IMG/VR virus record: IMGVR_UViG_3300043444_000182
Coordinates: 1-27,970 of that record
From: a virus
Length of the DNA stretch: 27,970 bases
Strand: one strand, 5' to 3'
Notes under the pieces: model-generated
Database searches by the model: none
Seen by the model: only the letters and a program-made list of their open reading frames with translations
What the model was told of the DNA's origin: nothing
In this document: piece after piece, positions 12,409-18,595 of the stretch
Numbering within the stretch: the first letter of the stretch is position 1
Layout: every line of letters begins with the position of its first letter
Position numbers and translations under genes: made by a program

Positions 12409-13137
12409 TCACCTCAAGAACTCTACCAACCTGACCTTCATCAAATCAAAAGCCTGCTGGTTGAATTCTACCCTGTGATGCCCATTAACCAGTAGTGATA
12501 CACCAGGCATGTCAAAGCCGTGATATGCGTTAGGATAGTAGATTAGATCGTAGTTAGACTTGTCTAACCTGTCTACCATACAGTAAGAGTGATGTGTCCA
12601 GTAGTCGCTGAGCCCGAAATGTACTTGCGTGGGCGTTAGTGTTTGCTCTGCTAAGGCACCAATGCCGCACTGTGGATACACGCTGACAATGCGATCTAGT
12701 CTGCGGATGTTGCCAGCAGTGATGCCTTTGGCTTCTAGGTTCTTTGGGTCTGTGAATGTGTTTGTGATGCTGCCCCCAAAGCTGAAACCCATTGCTGACA
12801 CACGACCCTTGTGCCACTTCTGTGTTCTAACCCAAGCAATGATCTGATCAACATCGCTGGCCACAGCAGTGATGCTGATGGGTGCATTCTTGTCGCAGAT
12901 TGTGGTAAAACCACGGTAGCTGATGTAGTCTATTAGTACTGTATTGAAGCCCTGTTGATCCAGTATGCCCATCCAGTGCTCGTGTGGTTGAGTGCCTCCA
13001 CAGCCGTGTATTAGAATAACTGATGGGCGAGGATGATCCGTTGTACTGACTCTAGTTACGGCAGTGTCGCCTGCACGGTAGATAGGGCTAGCACAGCCGG
13101 TTAGGGCTAATGCTAGCAGTATAAGAAGCACCCTCAA
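12409..13137 (-). CDS. Lipoprotein alpha/beta hydrolase (dienelactone-hydrolase-like)
   Basis: The 242-residue protein has a lipoprotein signal peptide, MRVLLILLALALTGCAS, with Cys15 as the lipidation site, so the enzyme should sit on a membrane facing the periplasm. The hydrolase core follows: oxyanion region ILIHGCGG (41-48), nucleophile elbow GFSFGG with Ser119, Asp178 (FGLSDYW) and His206 (NAYHGFD). This is a complete catalytic triad of the dienelactone-hydrolase group; the substrate is unknown. The start is TTG at 13135-13137, overlapping the TGA of the upstream gene and spaced 6 nt from AGAGGA. A secreted phage lipoprotein hydrolase is unusual and could act on envelope material or on superinfection. 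Confidence 0.8.
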   Translation of the reverse strand: MRVLLILLALALTGCASPIYRAGDTAVTRVSTTDHPRPSVILIHGCGGTQPHEHWMGILDQQGFNTVLIDYISYRGFTTICDKNAPISITAVASDVDQIIAWVRTQKWHKGRVSAMGFSFGGSITNTFTDPKNLEAKGITAGNIRRLDRIVSVYPQCGIGALAEQTLTPTQVHFGLSDYWTHHSYCMVDRLDKSNYDLIYYPNAYHGFDMPGVSLLVNGHHRVEFNQQAFDLMKVRLVEFLR

Positions 13138-13391
13138 GCTTCTTCCTCTTCTTCAATAGCGGCCCACCGAGGTTCAGCTGGATCGTAGCCTTCGTCTATG
13201 AGTTCCTGCACAGCGGCATTCATCTCCGACTCCAGGTCCCAGACCTCTGCTGCTCGGCGGGCATCTTTCTTGCGGCGGGTAGCTGTACCCGTTTGATAGA
13301 CCTTAGCGTAGTGCTCTAGACAGTAGCTAGAGCCTGCTACTGCATCGTGAGTACAGCCTTCACCCGACCCAATCCATTGGCACTTGCTCAT
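13134..13391 (-). CDS. Small Cys/His-containing protein, unknown
   Basis: The 85-residue protein starts MSKCQWIGSGEGCTHDAVAG and carries Cys4, Cys13, His15, Cys24 and His27 in the first 30 residues, a spacing that could bind one zinc ion. The rest is a basic stretch (RRKKDARRAAE) and an acidic helix ending in EEEEEA. The ATG overlaps the upstream stop (ATGA) and has GAGGAG in the upstream gene as ribosome binding site. It is co-directional with the hydrolase and probably translationally coupled. The family is not recognised. Confidence 0.68.
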   Translation of the reverse strand: MSKCQWIGSGEGCTHDAVAGSSYCLEHYAKVYQTGTATRRKKDARRAAEVWDLESEMNAAVQELIDEGYDPAEPRWAAIEEEEEA

Positions 13392-13627
13392 TTGTTCTTC
13401 TCCTCAAACGACTTCTTGACTTCTTCTGCCGCATGTGTTACACGAGCGATCTGCTCCCTGACAGCACTGATGTACTCTTCTACTGACTCCAATGCTTCTC
13501 TGCGGGTCATCCACTCTGACGCAATGAACAGGGCCAGGATGCACCAGAATGCCCAGTGGTCGATGTTGATCTGGGCCGCATCAAGGACTAGGCCCAGAAC
13601 AGCGTAAAGGGTTATACGCTGTAACAT
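13388..13627 (-). CDS. Membrane protein with two TM segments and coiled tail, unknown
   Basis: I start this gene at the ATG of MLQRITLY, 2 nt after the ATPase stop, because the longer frame would run into the ATPase gene. The 79-residue product has two hydrophobic segments (ITLYAVLGLVLDAAQI and WAFWCILALFIASEWM) followed by a charged amphipathic helix (ESVEEYISAVREQIARV ... KSFEEKNK). It overlaps the next gene by ATGA. No family is recognised; a holin-like or membrane-anchored helper is possible from topology alone. Confidence 0.65.
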   Translation of the reverse strand: MLQRITLYAVLGLVLDAAQINIDHWAFWCILALFIASEWMTRREALESVEEYISAVREQIARVTHAAEEVKKSFEEKNK

Positions 13628-13629
13628 GT

Positions 13630-14499
13630 TTAGACTCGCTTCATACAAGTAGTCTTGGCCATAGCAGTCCAAGACTTGGGAAAGCTCTTACGCAGGTCAG
13701 CTAGCTTGAGCACCATACGCAGGCTCAGCTCACGAAGCTTCTCCTTGTTGTCTTCAACGAACTTGATCAGCTCGTCCTGTACAGCATCCGGGAACTCGTA
13801 GCGAGCCAGCATTTCGTTCTTCTTGACTACCTGCTTGATGCGGAGGATCTTCTCACGCATGGTGTCCATTTGGAGGTCAATGTAGTGGCAACGGCTTTCC
13901 AGAGCGTCCAAGTGGTCACGGAGCTTCTTGCTTCGAACGTGCTCGAACTTAATGTTAGTGATAAAGATAGCCGCACCCTTGAACTCAAAGCGGTCTGGAA
14001 TGCCTTCACTGCGAAGCAAGCGGCTGTCCGTGTTCCAGCTGATCCAACGGCGCTCACTGGAGTCCAAGGCACCCTTGAGGATGTTCAAGCTCAGGTCTTC
14101 CATAAGGATACTGTCGCAGTCGTCAAACACAACCACGTTACCTTTTTCGCTGAACTCGTACAACTTGGCGTAGAGGCCGATAGCTGACATAGCGCCCTTG
14201 ACCACTTCGTACTTGGGCTTCTTCTCTGCTAGCGTATTGAACAGGTCTGCCTTTTGCAGTACTGCTTCGACACCAAAGCTCTTACCCACGCCCGGAGGGC
14301 CACTAACAATCATAGCACGGACATCACCTGTCTTGACTGCCATGGTCATTTCGTTAAGGATTTCGAAACGTTCGCCCAAACGTTCCAGGATCTGTTCGTC
14401 TGTTTCACGGGCGACTTCGTTCTCACGGCGCTTGATAGCATCGGTGTCAAACTCTAGAACGGTAGCGCCCTTTGAGGGCTTCTGCGAGGCTTTAGCCAT
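13630..14499 (-). CDS. AAA+ ATPase
   Basis: The 289-residue protein has Walker A GPPGVGKS (67-74), Walker B VVVFDD (122-127), a sensor-1 asparagine in AIFITN (Asn182) and Arg203 in ESRCHYIDL as a possible arginine finger. The C-terminal helical part (211-289) is rich in Lys and Leu. It is a compact single-domain AAA+ protein; phage members are used as remodelling motors or loaders but the partner is unknown. AAGGAGCAC precedes the ATG by 4 nt. It is the first gene of a likely five-gene unit with the two small proteins, the hydrolase and possibly the 45-aa protein. Confidence 0.85.
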   Translation of the reverse strand: MAKASQKPSKGATVLEFDTDAIKRRENEVARETDEQILERLGERFEILNEMTMAVKTGDVRAMIVSGPPGVGKSFGVEAVLQKADLFNTLAEKKPKYEVVKGAMSAIGLYAKLYEFSEKGNVVVFDDCDSILMEDLSLNILKGALDSSERRWISWNTDSRLLRSEGIPDRFEFKGAAIFITNIKFEHVRSKKLRDHLDALESRCHYIDLQMDTMREKILRIKQVVKKNEMLARYEFPDAVQDELIKFVEDNKEKLRELSLRMVLKLADLRKSFPKSWTAMAKTTCMKRV

Positions 14500-14532
14500 T
14501 TGTGCTCCTTTAAATCTGTTGCTGAAGTGTGT

Positions 14533-14561
14533 ATTGTACTATCAAAAGGCACTCTTGTCAA
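14533..14561 (-). promoter_or_regulatory. Early promoter of the AAA+ gene
   Basis: TTGACA at 14556-14561, 17 bp spacer, TACAAT at 14533-14538. The -35 lies in the loop of the hairpin at 14545-14569. Confidence 0.75.
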
Positions 14562-14569
14562 GTGCCCTT
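14545..14569 (-). terminator. Stem-loop with U-tract overlapping the AAA+ promoter
   Basis: The - strand reads GGGCACT, loop TGACAAG, AGTGCC, TTTT. This looks like an intrinsic terminator of the gene at 14579, and its loop contains part of the next promoter's -35 box. Confidence 0.6.
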
Positions 14570-14578
14570 CAATAGGAC

Positions 14579-14926
14579 TTAGTCCAAACGGCTACCGGCG
14601 TAGCAGGACTCCAAACCCAGTTTCTGGCGGAGAACTTCTGCGTAGGCTTCTGCGCCTGCTTCCAGGATGCCCACGCTCTGCACGCCTGCTTTGCTGGGGT
14701 TCCACAAGCAGAGGGCGCCGGTGTAGTCCTTGCGGAAGCCAGCGGCTTGCAGTGCCTTGCCCAACTTGCTGTTGGAGCGCACCTTATAAACATTGACCCA
14801 GGCAAAGCCACAGGCGTCGCGATCGCCGAACTTCTGCAGAGCCAGTTTAGCGGCAGTGCGGGCTTGGATGCCAGCTTCGTTCAGGGCGTCTTGCACGGCT
14901 TCCAGGTTAAAGTCTTTTGCAGTCAT
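14579..14926 (-). CDS. Conserved phage protein, unknown (115 aa)
   Basis: The product is soluble, with an N-terminal helical half and a C-terminal half containing VRSNSKLGKALQAAGFRKDYTG, LCLWNPSK and the end YAGSRLD. I recognise this pattern from hypothetical proteins shared by large phages, but know of no function. AAGGAGCAC lies 4 nt before the ATG. The gene has its own consensus promoter and a terminator-like hairpin just after its end, so it is monocistronic. Confidence 0.75.
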   Translation of the reverse strand: MTAKDFNLEAVQDALNEAGIQARTAAKLALQKFGDRDACGFAWVNVYKVRSNSKLGKALQAAGFRKDYTGALCLWNPSKAGVQSVGILEAGAEAYAEVLRQKLGLESCYAGSRLD

Positions 14927-14958
14927 TTAGTGCTCCTTAGTGCGTTGTTGATGTATGT

Positions 14959-14987
14959 ATTATAAGGCCTTTCGACCCGGTTGTCAA
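14959..14987 (-). promoter_or_regulatory. Early promoter (gene 14579-14926)
   Basis: TTGACA (14982-14987), 17 bp, TATAAT (14959-14964). The TGA stop of the upstream gene (14984-14986) is inside the -35 box. The leader is the ACATACATCAACAACGCAC type. Confidence 0.85.
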
Positions 14988-15223
14988 GCCATTTCTTTGA
15001 AGATTTTGTAGCCCCTGCGGCTCAGAACTTCGATAGCGGCACGGACATCTACGGCCTGCTTTTCTTCCCAATCCAGCATCTCTTTGGCACCCTTGATGGT
15101 GTCTTCCTCGAAGCTCTTACCTGTGAAGAAGTGAGTGTAGATATAGCAACGATCACCGTCCTCTGTCTTAGACATTGTGATAGCACCGATGCCCTTGTAG
15201 ATCTGTGTTTCGCCTTGTTTCAT
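14984..15223 (-). CDS. Small soluble protein, unknown (79 aa)
   Basis: The product (MKQGETQIYKGIGAITM...) has a beta-rich first half with CYIYTHFFTGKSFEED and a helical C-terminal half (KEMLDWEEKQAVDVRAAIEVLSRRGYKIFKEMA). GGGAGC precedes the ATG by 5 nt. Its stop codon forms part of the next promoter's -35 box. No family is recognised. Confidence 0.68.
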   Translation of the reverse strand: MKQGETQIYKGIGAITMSKTEDGDRCYIYTHFFTGKSFEEDTIKGAKEMLDWEEKQAVDVRAAIEVLSRRGYKIFKEMA

Positions 15224-15255
15224 AGTCTGCTCCCTAGTGCGTTGTTGATGTATGT

Positions 15256-15284
15256 ATTATATGGTAAAACCAAAGACCTGTCAA
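15256..15284 (-). promoter_or_regulatory. Early promoter (gene 14984-15223)
   Basis: TTGACA (15279-15284), 17 bp, TATAAT (15256-15261). The spacer GGTCTTTGGTTTTACCA is almost identical to that of the promoter at 24040-24068, nearly 9 kb away. Confidence 0.85.
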
Positions 15285-15293
15285 CCTCTAGGG

Positions 15294-15500
15294 TTAATCC
15301 TTCTTTGTGGTTGTGTGGCTTTTAAACAACAGTCCGCAGAGCAGACTAAGACCCCAGGCTTGAAACCAGGTTATGGTGGTTAGCCCAAAGATTGCAGGCA
15401 TAACGGCGTCCCACAGGAGCATTACGGGCAGGGCCAGCAGGAAGCTCAGGAATACGATTAGGGCCAAGCCCACGACGATGGTTGCGATTACATTAGTCAT
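15294..15500 (-). CDS. Small membrane protein, two TM segments (68 aa)
   Basis: I use the ATG at 15498-15500 (MTNVIATIVVG), which overlaps the upstream TGA as ATGA. The product has two hydrophobic segments (IATIVVGLALIVFLSFLLALPVMLL split from ITWFQAWGLSLLCGLLF) joined by WDAVMPAIFGLTT, ending in a basic KSHTTTKKD. The pattern WxxxMPxIFGLxxITxxQAxGLxxL is widespread in small bacterial and phage membrane proteins of unknown function. It is the last gene of a three-gene unit with 15497 and 15733. Confidence 0.75.
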   Translation of the reverse strand: MTNVIATIVVGLALIVFLSFLLALPVMLLWDAVMPAIFGLTTITWFQAWGLSLLCGLLFKSHTTTKKD

Positions 15501-15733
15501 TTGGATACCTTGCGGATCAGTGATTGTGCTTCGTTCATAGGGCTGAGTCCGTCGTAGCACTGTTCGACGGTGGCCATGATCATCAGATCGACGATAGCTC
15601 GGGCTTCGTCTTGCAGTTGGACAGTAGGCAGACTGCGGATGAACTCGTTGATCTGTTTGCGGGTCTCGCAGGCCCAGATGATGTCAGCAAGGACTCGCTG
15701 ACGGGCATTCAACCCTTCGATTGTGATTTCCAT
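15497..15733 (-). CDS. Small helical protein, unknown (78 aa)
   Basis: The product starts MEITIEGLNARQRVLADIIWACE and is mostly helical and acidic (QINEFIRSLPTVQLQDEARAIVDLMIMATVEQCYD). AAAGGAGAG, located in the end of the upstream 27-codon gene, is 5 nt before the ATG. Its start shares one base with the upstream stop (TAATG), so it is translationally coupled. The family is not recognised. Confidence 0.7.
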   Translation of the reverse strand: MEITIEGLNARQRVLADIIWACETRKQINEFIRSLPTVQLQDEARAIVDLMIMATVEQCYDGLSPMNEAQSLIRKVSK

Positions 15734-15816
15734 TAGAACTCTCCTTTGAGGATCAGGGCCAAACCCATAACGATGATGGGCATCATTACGACTGTGAGAT
15801 TGATTAGTGCTTGCAT
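15733..15816 (-). CDS. Very small membrane peptide, 27 aa, leaderless start
   Basis: The - strand from ATG 15814-15816 reads MQALINLTVVMMPIIVMGLA... and is hydrophobic almost throughout, a single membrane helix ending in LKGEF. Its stop overlaps the next start (TAATG). There is no Shine-Dalgarno: the ATG follows TATAAT by 6 nt, which puts its A at the predicted +1. The coupling and the composition support a real gene; alternatively it is a translated leader that drives the next gene. Confidence 0.5.
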   Translation of the reverse strand: MQALINLTVVMMPIIVMGLALILKGEF

Positions 15817-15822
15817 AATTGT

Positions 15823-15851
15823 ATTATATCCTCAAAGGTAGTCTGTGTCAA
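15823..15851 (-). promoter_or_regulatory. Early promoter giving a leaderless transcript (gene 15733)
   Basis: TTGACA (15846-15851), 17 bp, TATAAT (15823-15828), then ACAATT and ATG. The -35 and most of the spacer lie inside the end of the upstream gene (codons LDTDYL). Confidence 0.8.
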
Positions 15852-16062
15852 GCTCGTGTTGCTCGTCGTACCAATTGTCGTTGGTTTGAGCAGTGAGTTT
15901 GGTATCAACTTGGGCAGTGCCCAGACCCTGCAGATCACGGATTTCCTGGATCAGTTGGGCTCGCATGGCATTGGTGCGAGCATTGGATTCATCGTCTAGT
16001 TGGTCAGCGATCTCGTCCAGGAAAGCCAGTTGCTCGTACATGTCATTGATGTGATCTTGCAT
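15832..16062 (-). CDS. Small helical acidic protein, unknown (76 aa)
   Basis: MQDHINDMYEQLAFLDEIADQLDDE... forms a predicted long amphipathic helix for residues 1-45, probably a coiled coil, with an Asp/Thr-rich tail. AAGGAGCAC precedes the ATG. Its last codons contain the -35 region of the next promoter. No family is recognised. Confidence 0.7.
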   Translation of the reverse strand: MQDHINDMYEQLAFLDEIADQLDDESNARTNAMRAQLIQEIRDLQGLGTAQVDTKLTAQTNDNWYDEQHELDTDYL

Positions 16063-16088
16063 TGTGTGCTCCTTGTTGCGATGTATGT

Positions 16089-16117
16089 ATTATACTGTCA
16101 GCGACCAGCCTTGTCAA
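16089..16117 (-). promoter_or_regulatory. Early promoter (gene 15832-16062)
   Basis: TTGACA (16112-16117), 17 bp, TATAAT (16089-16094), followed by ACATACATCGCAACAAGGAGC. Confidence 0.85.
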
Positions 16118-16307
16118 TCATTTTCATGAACTGATTGTTGATTGCATCCATCTCACTCTGCTCCACATAGAAGTCAGTCTTGGGATCGTAGTAGCTGCCT
16201 TCCTTGGGATCGTAGTACAGAACACGCCCGGAGAAGTTGAACGGACCTTCTAGTCCTTTGCGGGTTCCGTACTGTTCGCGCATCGAATCCATTACCACGT
16301 ATGCCAT
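16098..16307 (-). CDS. Small Tyr/Asp-rich protein, unknown (69 aa)
   Basis: I choose MAYVVMDSMREQYGT as start (ATG 16305-16307), because GCAGGAG lies 7 nt upstream and the upstream gene ends 1 nt before it. The centre has a repeated motif YYDPKEGSYYDPKTDFY and the C-terminus is helical. Longer starts would run into the upstream gene. No family is recognised. Confidence 0.7.
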   Translation of the reverse strand: MAYVVMDSMREQYGTRKGLEGPFNFSGRVLYYDPKEGSYYDPKTDFYVEQSEMDAINNQFMKMIDKAGR

Positions 16308-16308
16308 A

Positions 16309-16422
16309 TCAAACTCCTGCAACAAAAGAAAGAGCAACCATAGACCACAGGGCCATCAGCTGGATGATACCGAAGTGGAACCCTGCCCAAATCAATGTAA
16401 CGATCCCGATCAGTTTCAGCAT
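16309..16422 (-). CDS. Small membrane peptide, 37 aa
   Basis: The frame from ATG 16420-16422 reads MLKLIGIVTLIWAGFHFGII..., entirely hydrophobic with one His and ending LSFVAGV. AAGGAGC is 5 nt before the ATG and a consensus promoter follows upstream. Its TGA is 1 nt before the ATG of the next gene. The ribosome binding site and promoter make it a real gene, although no family is known; one long or two short membrane helices. Confidence 0.68.
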   Translation of the reverse strand: MLKLIGIVTLIWAGFHFGIIQLMALWSMVALSFVAGV

Positions 16423-16448
16423 AGTCAGCTCCTTGTTGCGATGTATGT

Positions 16449-16477
16449 ATTATATCAGATCCCGCCCTGCCTGTCAA
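16449..16477 (-). promoter_or_regulatory. Early promoter (genes 16309 and 16098)
   Basis: TTGACA (16472-16477), 17 bp, TATAAT (16449-16454). It overlaps the last codons of the upstream gene. Confidence 0.85.
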
Positions 16478-16721
16478 CCCCTATCCAAGATTGTTCTGTG
16501 GCGATTGTGCAACACTCTGTGACATCTTTAAGGATCTTAGTCAGCTCTATGATGTTGATCTTCAGGAACTCCTGTGTGGCAAACAGTGCTGAATCCTGGG
16601 CATTGGCACCAGCACCTTCTACGGTTGAGAGTTGCTCACGGGCCTTGCGGACTTCTTCCAGGTAGGCCTGCTTGCCCTCAATGGTCTTGATCAGGTTGTC
16701 GCGGACGGTGTAGATGTTCAT
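16455..16721 (-). CDS. Small helical protein, unknown (88 aa)
   Basis: MNIYTVRDNLIKTIEGKQAYLEEVRKAREQL is a charged amphipathic helix, followed by an Ala-rich linker (TVEGAGANAQDSA) and a second helix (FLKINIIELTKILKDVTECC). Probably a helical hairpin or coiled coil. The ATG is 1 nt after the upstream TAA. The C-terminal codons contain the spacer and -35 of the next promoter. Confidence 0.7.
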   Translation of the reverse strand: MNIYTVRDNLIKTIEGKQAYLEEVRKAREQLSTVEGAGANAQDSALFATQEFLKINIIELTKILKDVTECCTIATEQSWIGVDRQGGI

Positions 16722-16722
16722 G

Positions 16723-17010
16723 TTAGGCTTTCAAGGAGTAGAACTGGAACTCTGTATTGAACAGGGTAACGGCAAAGCCATGAGCCTTAGGGTTTGTAGG
16801 CTTGCGATAGCCGAATCGCTTGGTGCTTTCTGCAACCTCAACTTCCCAACGGACCATCTGCATCAGGACCAACAGCACCATCAAGACAATGCTCACAGGC
16901 CAGAACAAGCAGAGCACGAACACTGTCAGGGCTTCTTCATGCGGAGCACGGAGTGCGAACAGGCCCTGCATTACCACAACACCTACCAAGTATGCTACGA
17001 TCATTTCCAT
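16723..17010 (-). CDS. Membrane protein, two TM segments (95 aa)
   Basis: MEMIVAYLVGVVVMQGLFAL and [27 protein letters not shown] are two membrane segments joined by RAPHE. The C-terminal 35 residues are soluble (WEVEVAESTKRFGYRKPTNPKAHGF). CAGGAG is 7 nt before the first ATG. It forms a pair with the helical protein at 16455. No family is recognised. Confidence 0.75.
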   Translation of the reverse strand: MEMIVAYLVGVVVMQGLFALRAPHEEALTVFVLCLFWPVSIVLMVLLVLMQMVRWEVEVAESTKRFGYRKPTNPKAHGFAVTLFNTEFQFYSLKA

Positions 17011-17043
17011 TTCTAACTCCTGTTTGTTGCTGTCTATGTATGT

Positions 17044-17072
17044 ATTATAAGACCTTTTGGCACTTTGGACAA
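17044..17072 (-). promoter_or_regulatory. Early promoter (genes 16723 and 16455)
   Basis: TTGTCC (17067-17072), 17 bp, TATAAT (17044-17049). The -35 is weaker than its neighbours. It directly follows the terminator at 17070-17099. Confidence 0.65.
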
Positions 17073-17099
17073 GAGAAACCCGCCATTGCGGCGGGCTTT
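17070..17099 (-). terminator. Intrinsic terminator after gene 17102
   Basis: The - strand reads AAAGCCCGCC-GCAAT-GGCGGGTTTCTCTT: a GC-rich stem with 5 nt loop and a short U-rich tail. Confidence 0.75.
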
Positions 17100-17101
17100 G
17101 T

Positions 17102-17314
17102 TTAGCGGACTGGACCTATGTAGTCTGCCCGCACATACCAATCGGGTGCAGAGCTGGCGGTGTTGTGCTCTCTGTTGTAGGCAATTGCTGCCTCACGAGC
17201 TTCCGCTTCGTTGTCGAAATACCAGGTGTCCCAGTGCTTCTGTCCCCAACCACGTTCATACTCGGTTAGCTCAACTTTGAAAGCCTGTACAGTGGGGGCG
17301 GTGATTCTTGCCAT
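17102..17314 (-). CDS. Small aromatic-rich protein, unknown (70 aa)
   Basis: MARITAPTVQAFKVELTEYERGWGQK and HWDTWYFDNEAEAREAAIAYNRE alternate strands and a helix, ending WYVRADYIGPVR. This looks like a small alpha/beta domain. AAAGGAG is 6 nt before the ATG. It is flanked by a promoter on one side and a strong terminator on the other, so it is monocistronic. Confidence 0.7.
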   Translation of the reverse strand: MARITAPTVQAFKVELTEYERGWGQKHWDTWYFDNEAEAREAAIAYNREHNTASSAPDWYVRADYIGPVR

Positions 17315-17340
17315 CTTCGACTCCTTTCTAATGAGTCTTT

Positions 17341-17368
17341 AGTATAGCATCTCTTGCCAAAAAGTCAA
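17341..17368 (-). promoter_or_regulatory. Early promoter (gene 17102)
   Basis: TTGACT (17363-17368), 16 bp, TATACT (17341-17346). The inverted repeat CTCTTG/CAAGAG encloses the -35. Confidence 0.7.
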
Positions 17369-17411
17369 GAGAAAAGATGAGCCCTGCGATGCTTCACAGC
17401 AGGCAGGGCTC
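17369..17411 (-). terminator. Strong hairpin after gene 17460
   Basis: GAGCCCTGC and GCAGGGCTC (17379-17411) form a perfect 9 bp stem on the - strand, followed by ATCTTTTC. A second hairpin, CCTGGG/CCCAGG, at 17417-17436 precedes it. Together they form a structured 3' end for the DNA-binding-like gene. Confidence 0.65.
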
Positions 17412-17459
17412 GGGTGCCTGGGACACTACCCCCAGGACTTAGGAGCGAACTCTCAGTTT

Positions 17460-17732
17460 TTAAGCAAGGCCGAGAGCAAGAGCCTTGTAACCTGCGGCAA
17501 CTACACGACGGCTAGGCATACCAATTTGGTATTCAGTAACGGTAACACCATTACCAGCCTTGCGAGTATTCGCATAAACTGCATAACCGGCACTGCGGAT
17601 ACGACTTGCTTCTGCACTGATATTCTTAATACCAAAACGCTTAGAAGCTTCTGCAGGAGTAACCTTTTCACCACTCTTTAGTGCTTGAAATAGCTTACCG
17701 GTTTTTGTTTCCATATTGATTCTCTTCAACAT
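17460..17732 (-). CDS. Helix-turn-helix-like protein (90 aa)
   Basis: LFQALKSGEKVTPAEASKRFGIKNISAEASRIRSAGYAVYAN reads as a winged helix: a first helix, the helix-turn-helix core (TPAEASKRFGI / SAEASRIRSAG) and a beta wing (VYANTRK...VTVTEYQIG). Similar small proteins occur in many marine phages. It probably binds DNA and could regulate transcription. AGAGGAA is 6 nt before the first ATG; a second ATG at codon 7 is also possible. A TATAAT (17745-17750) is seen but no good -35. The region is more AT-rich than its neighbours. Confidence 0.72.
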   Translation of the reverse strand: MLKRINMETKTGKLFQALKSGEKVTPAEASKRFGIKNISAEASRIRSAGYAVYANTRKAGNGVTVTEYQIGMPSRRVVAAGYKALALGLA

Positions 17733-17798
17733 TTTATTTCCTCTATATTATACTGCCTTAGCAGTTAGTATTAATAATACAGGAACTGTCGAAGAAAA

Positions 17799-18017
17799 TC
17801 AAGCATTAAATTTGCCAAATTCCTTATCTACATAGAACTGAATCAGTTCTCTTTGGATTTGAGTAATGAGATCGCCGTGATCTTCATTTACCACAAAACG
17901 AACTGGGCAACGACCCCAAGCACCTGACTTATTAAAGTCAGCGAACCAGCGCCGATGATCTTTATCCTTAGCGTTGAATACTACCCACGGACGACCGTGC
18001 AGTTGTAATCTACTCAT
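17799..18017 (-). CDS. Small basic protein, unknown (72 aa)
   Basis: MSRLQLHGRPWVVFNAKDKDHRRWFADF is followed by WGRCPVRFVVNEDHGDLITQIQRELIQFYVDKEFGKF. Trp/His-rich, likely a small alpha/beta fold. CGGAGC is 7 nt before the ATG. The leader contains CAACGGGGTC followed by TTAATATACA, a motif repeated near 26 kb, in place of a consensus promoter. Confidence 0.68.
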   Translation of the reverse strand: MSRLQLHGRPWVVFNAKDKDHRRWFADFNKSGAWGRCPVRFVVNEDHGDLITQIQRELIQFYVDKEFGKFNA

Positions 18018-18040
18018 TTGTTTGCTCCGTTAGTGTATAT

Positions 18041-18070
18041 TAAGACCCCGTTGAGTAGGTGGGGGTCTTA
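18041..18070 (-). terminator. Perfect 9 bp stem-loop with embedded CAACGGGGTC
   Basis: TAAGACCCC and GGGGTCTTA pair perfectly. The hairpin may terminate the gene at 18103 and lies immediately before gene 17799. Its stem includes one copy of the repeated CAACGGGGTC box. Confidence 0.55.
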
Positions 18071-18102
18071 TTGACGTTGCCCCCTGCCTTCACACGGCAG
18101 TA

Positions 18103-18507
18103 TTAGAAAGGTGCGTCTTCTGCGTCCGCAGGCACTGTGACCTTTTTGGCCTTAGCAGCTTTTGCCTTGATAGACTCCATAGTAGGCTTAGCTTTGGTCT
18201 TTGCGGCAGGCTTAACTGCTTTGACCTTCTCAACCTTAGCCACTTTGGCTTTGGGCTCTTTGGGAGCTCGCTTGCCCTGTTCTGCTTCGATAGCAGCTCG
18301 GACTTCTTTGTTGCCGTTGTCGAAGTCAATTGACAACAGATAGGCAACGGCTTCCTCTTTGTTCATAGGATGCTTGAGCTCGACAATATCGATATCGGTG
18401 TGACCATTCTTGATCAGCACCTTAGTGCGGAGGCTGTCATTTGCGAAACGCATTTTGAACTTACCGTCCAGTTTAGAAACACCTGCATGAGTGAAAGACT
18501 TAGACAT
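18103..18507 (-). CDS. Lys/Ala-rich protein with SSB-like acidic tip (134 aa)
   Basis: Residues 1-75 form a compact domain (MSKSFTHAGVSKLDGKFKMRFANDSLRTKVLIKNGHTDIDIVEL...). Residues 76-122 are a histone-H1-like Lys/Ala/Pro repeat (PKAKVAKVEKVKAVKPAAK...). The protein ends DAEDAPF, an acidic tip ending in Phe that resembles the protein-recruiting tail of bacterial SSB. Nucleic-acid binding is likely but not proven. AAGGAGATC precedes the ATG. Its leader is longer than usual and carries a hairpin (18540-18558). Confidence 0.72.
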   Translation of the reverse strand: MSKSFTHAGVSKLDGKFKMRFANDSLRTKVLIKNGHTDIDIVELKHPMNKEEAVAYLLSIDFDNGNKEVRAAIEAEQGKRAPKEPKAKVAKVEKVKAVKPAAKTKAKPTMESIKAKAAKAKKVTVPADAEDAPF

Positions 18508-18539
18508 ATTGATCTCCTTAAGTGAATGTCTGTGTGTTC

Positions 18540-18558
18540 TGCGTAACTCTCTTACGCA
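18540..18558 (-). other. Hairpin in the 5' leader of gene 18103
   Basis: TGCGTAA-GAGAG-TTACGCA on the - strand, a perfect 7 bp stem starting about 9 nt after the -10. It may stabilise the mRNA end. Confidence 0.55.
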
Positions 18559-18566
18559 TTAATTAA

Positions 18567-18595
18567 AGTATAACACCTTTGGACGGAGGTGTCAA
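18567..18595 (-). promoter_or_regulatory. Early promoter with palindromic spacer (gene 18103)
   Basis: TTGACA (18590-18595), 17 bp, TATACT (18567-18572). ACACCT and AGGTGT form an inverted repeat from the -35 through the spacer. Confidence 0.8.

Noticed and set aside
12389-12478. A 29-codon + strand frame with AAGGAG upstream of ATG
   Set aside because: It is antisense to the end of the lipoprotein hydrolase and has low-complexity composition; the ribosome-like site alone is not enough.
13870-14187. + strand frames opposite the AAA+ gene
   Set aside because: The Walker A, Walker B and sensor motifs fix the coding strand as -.
17379-17436. Riboswitch or CRISPR-like structure from paired hairpins
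   Set aside because: Only two unrelated hairpins exist and they sit after a gene end; terminator is the simpler reading. No repeat-spacer array was found in the window.
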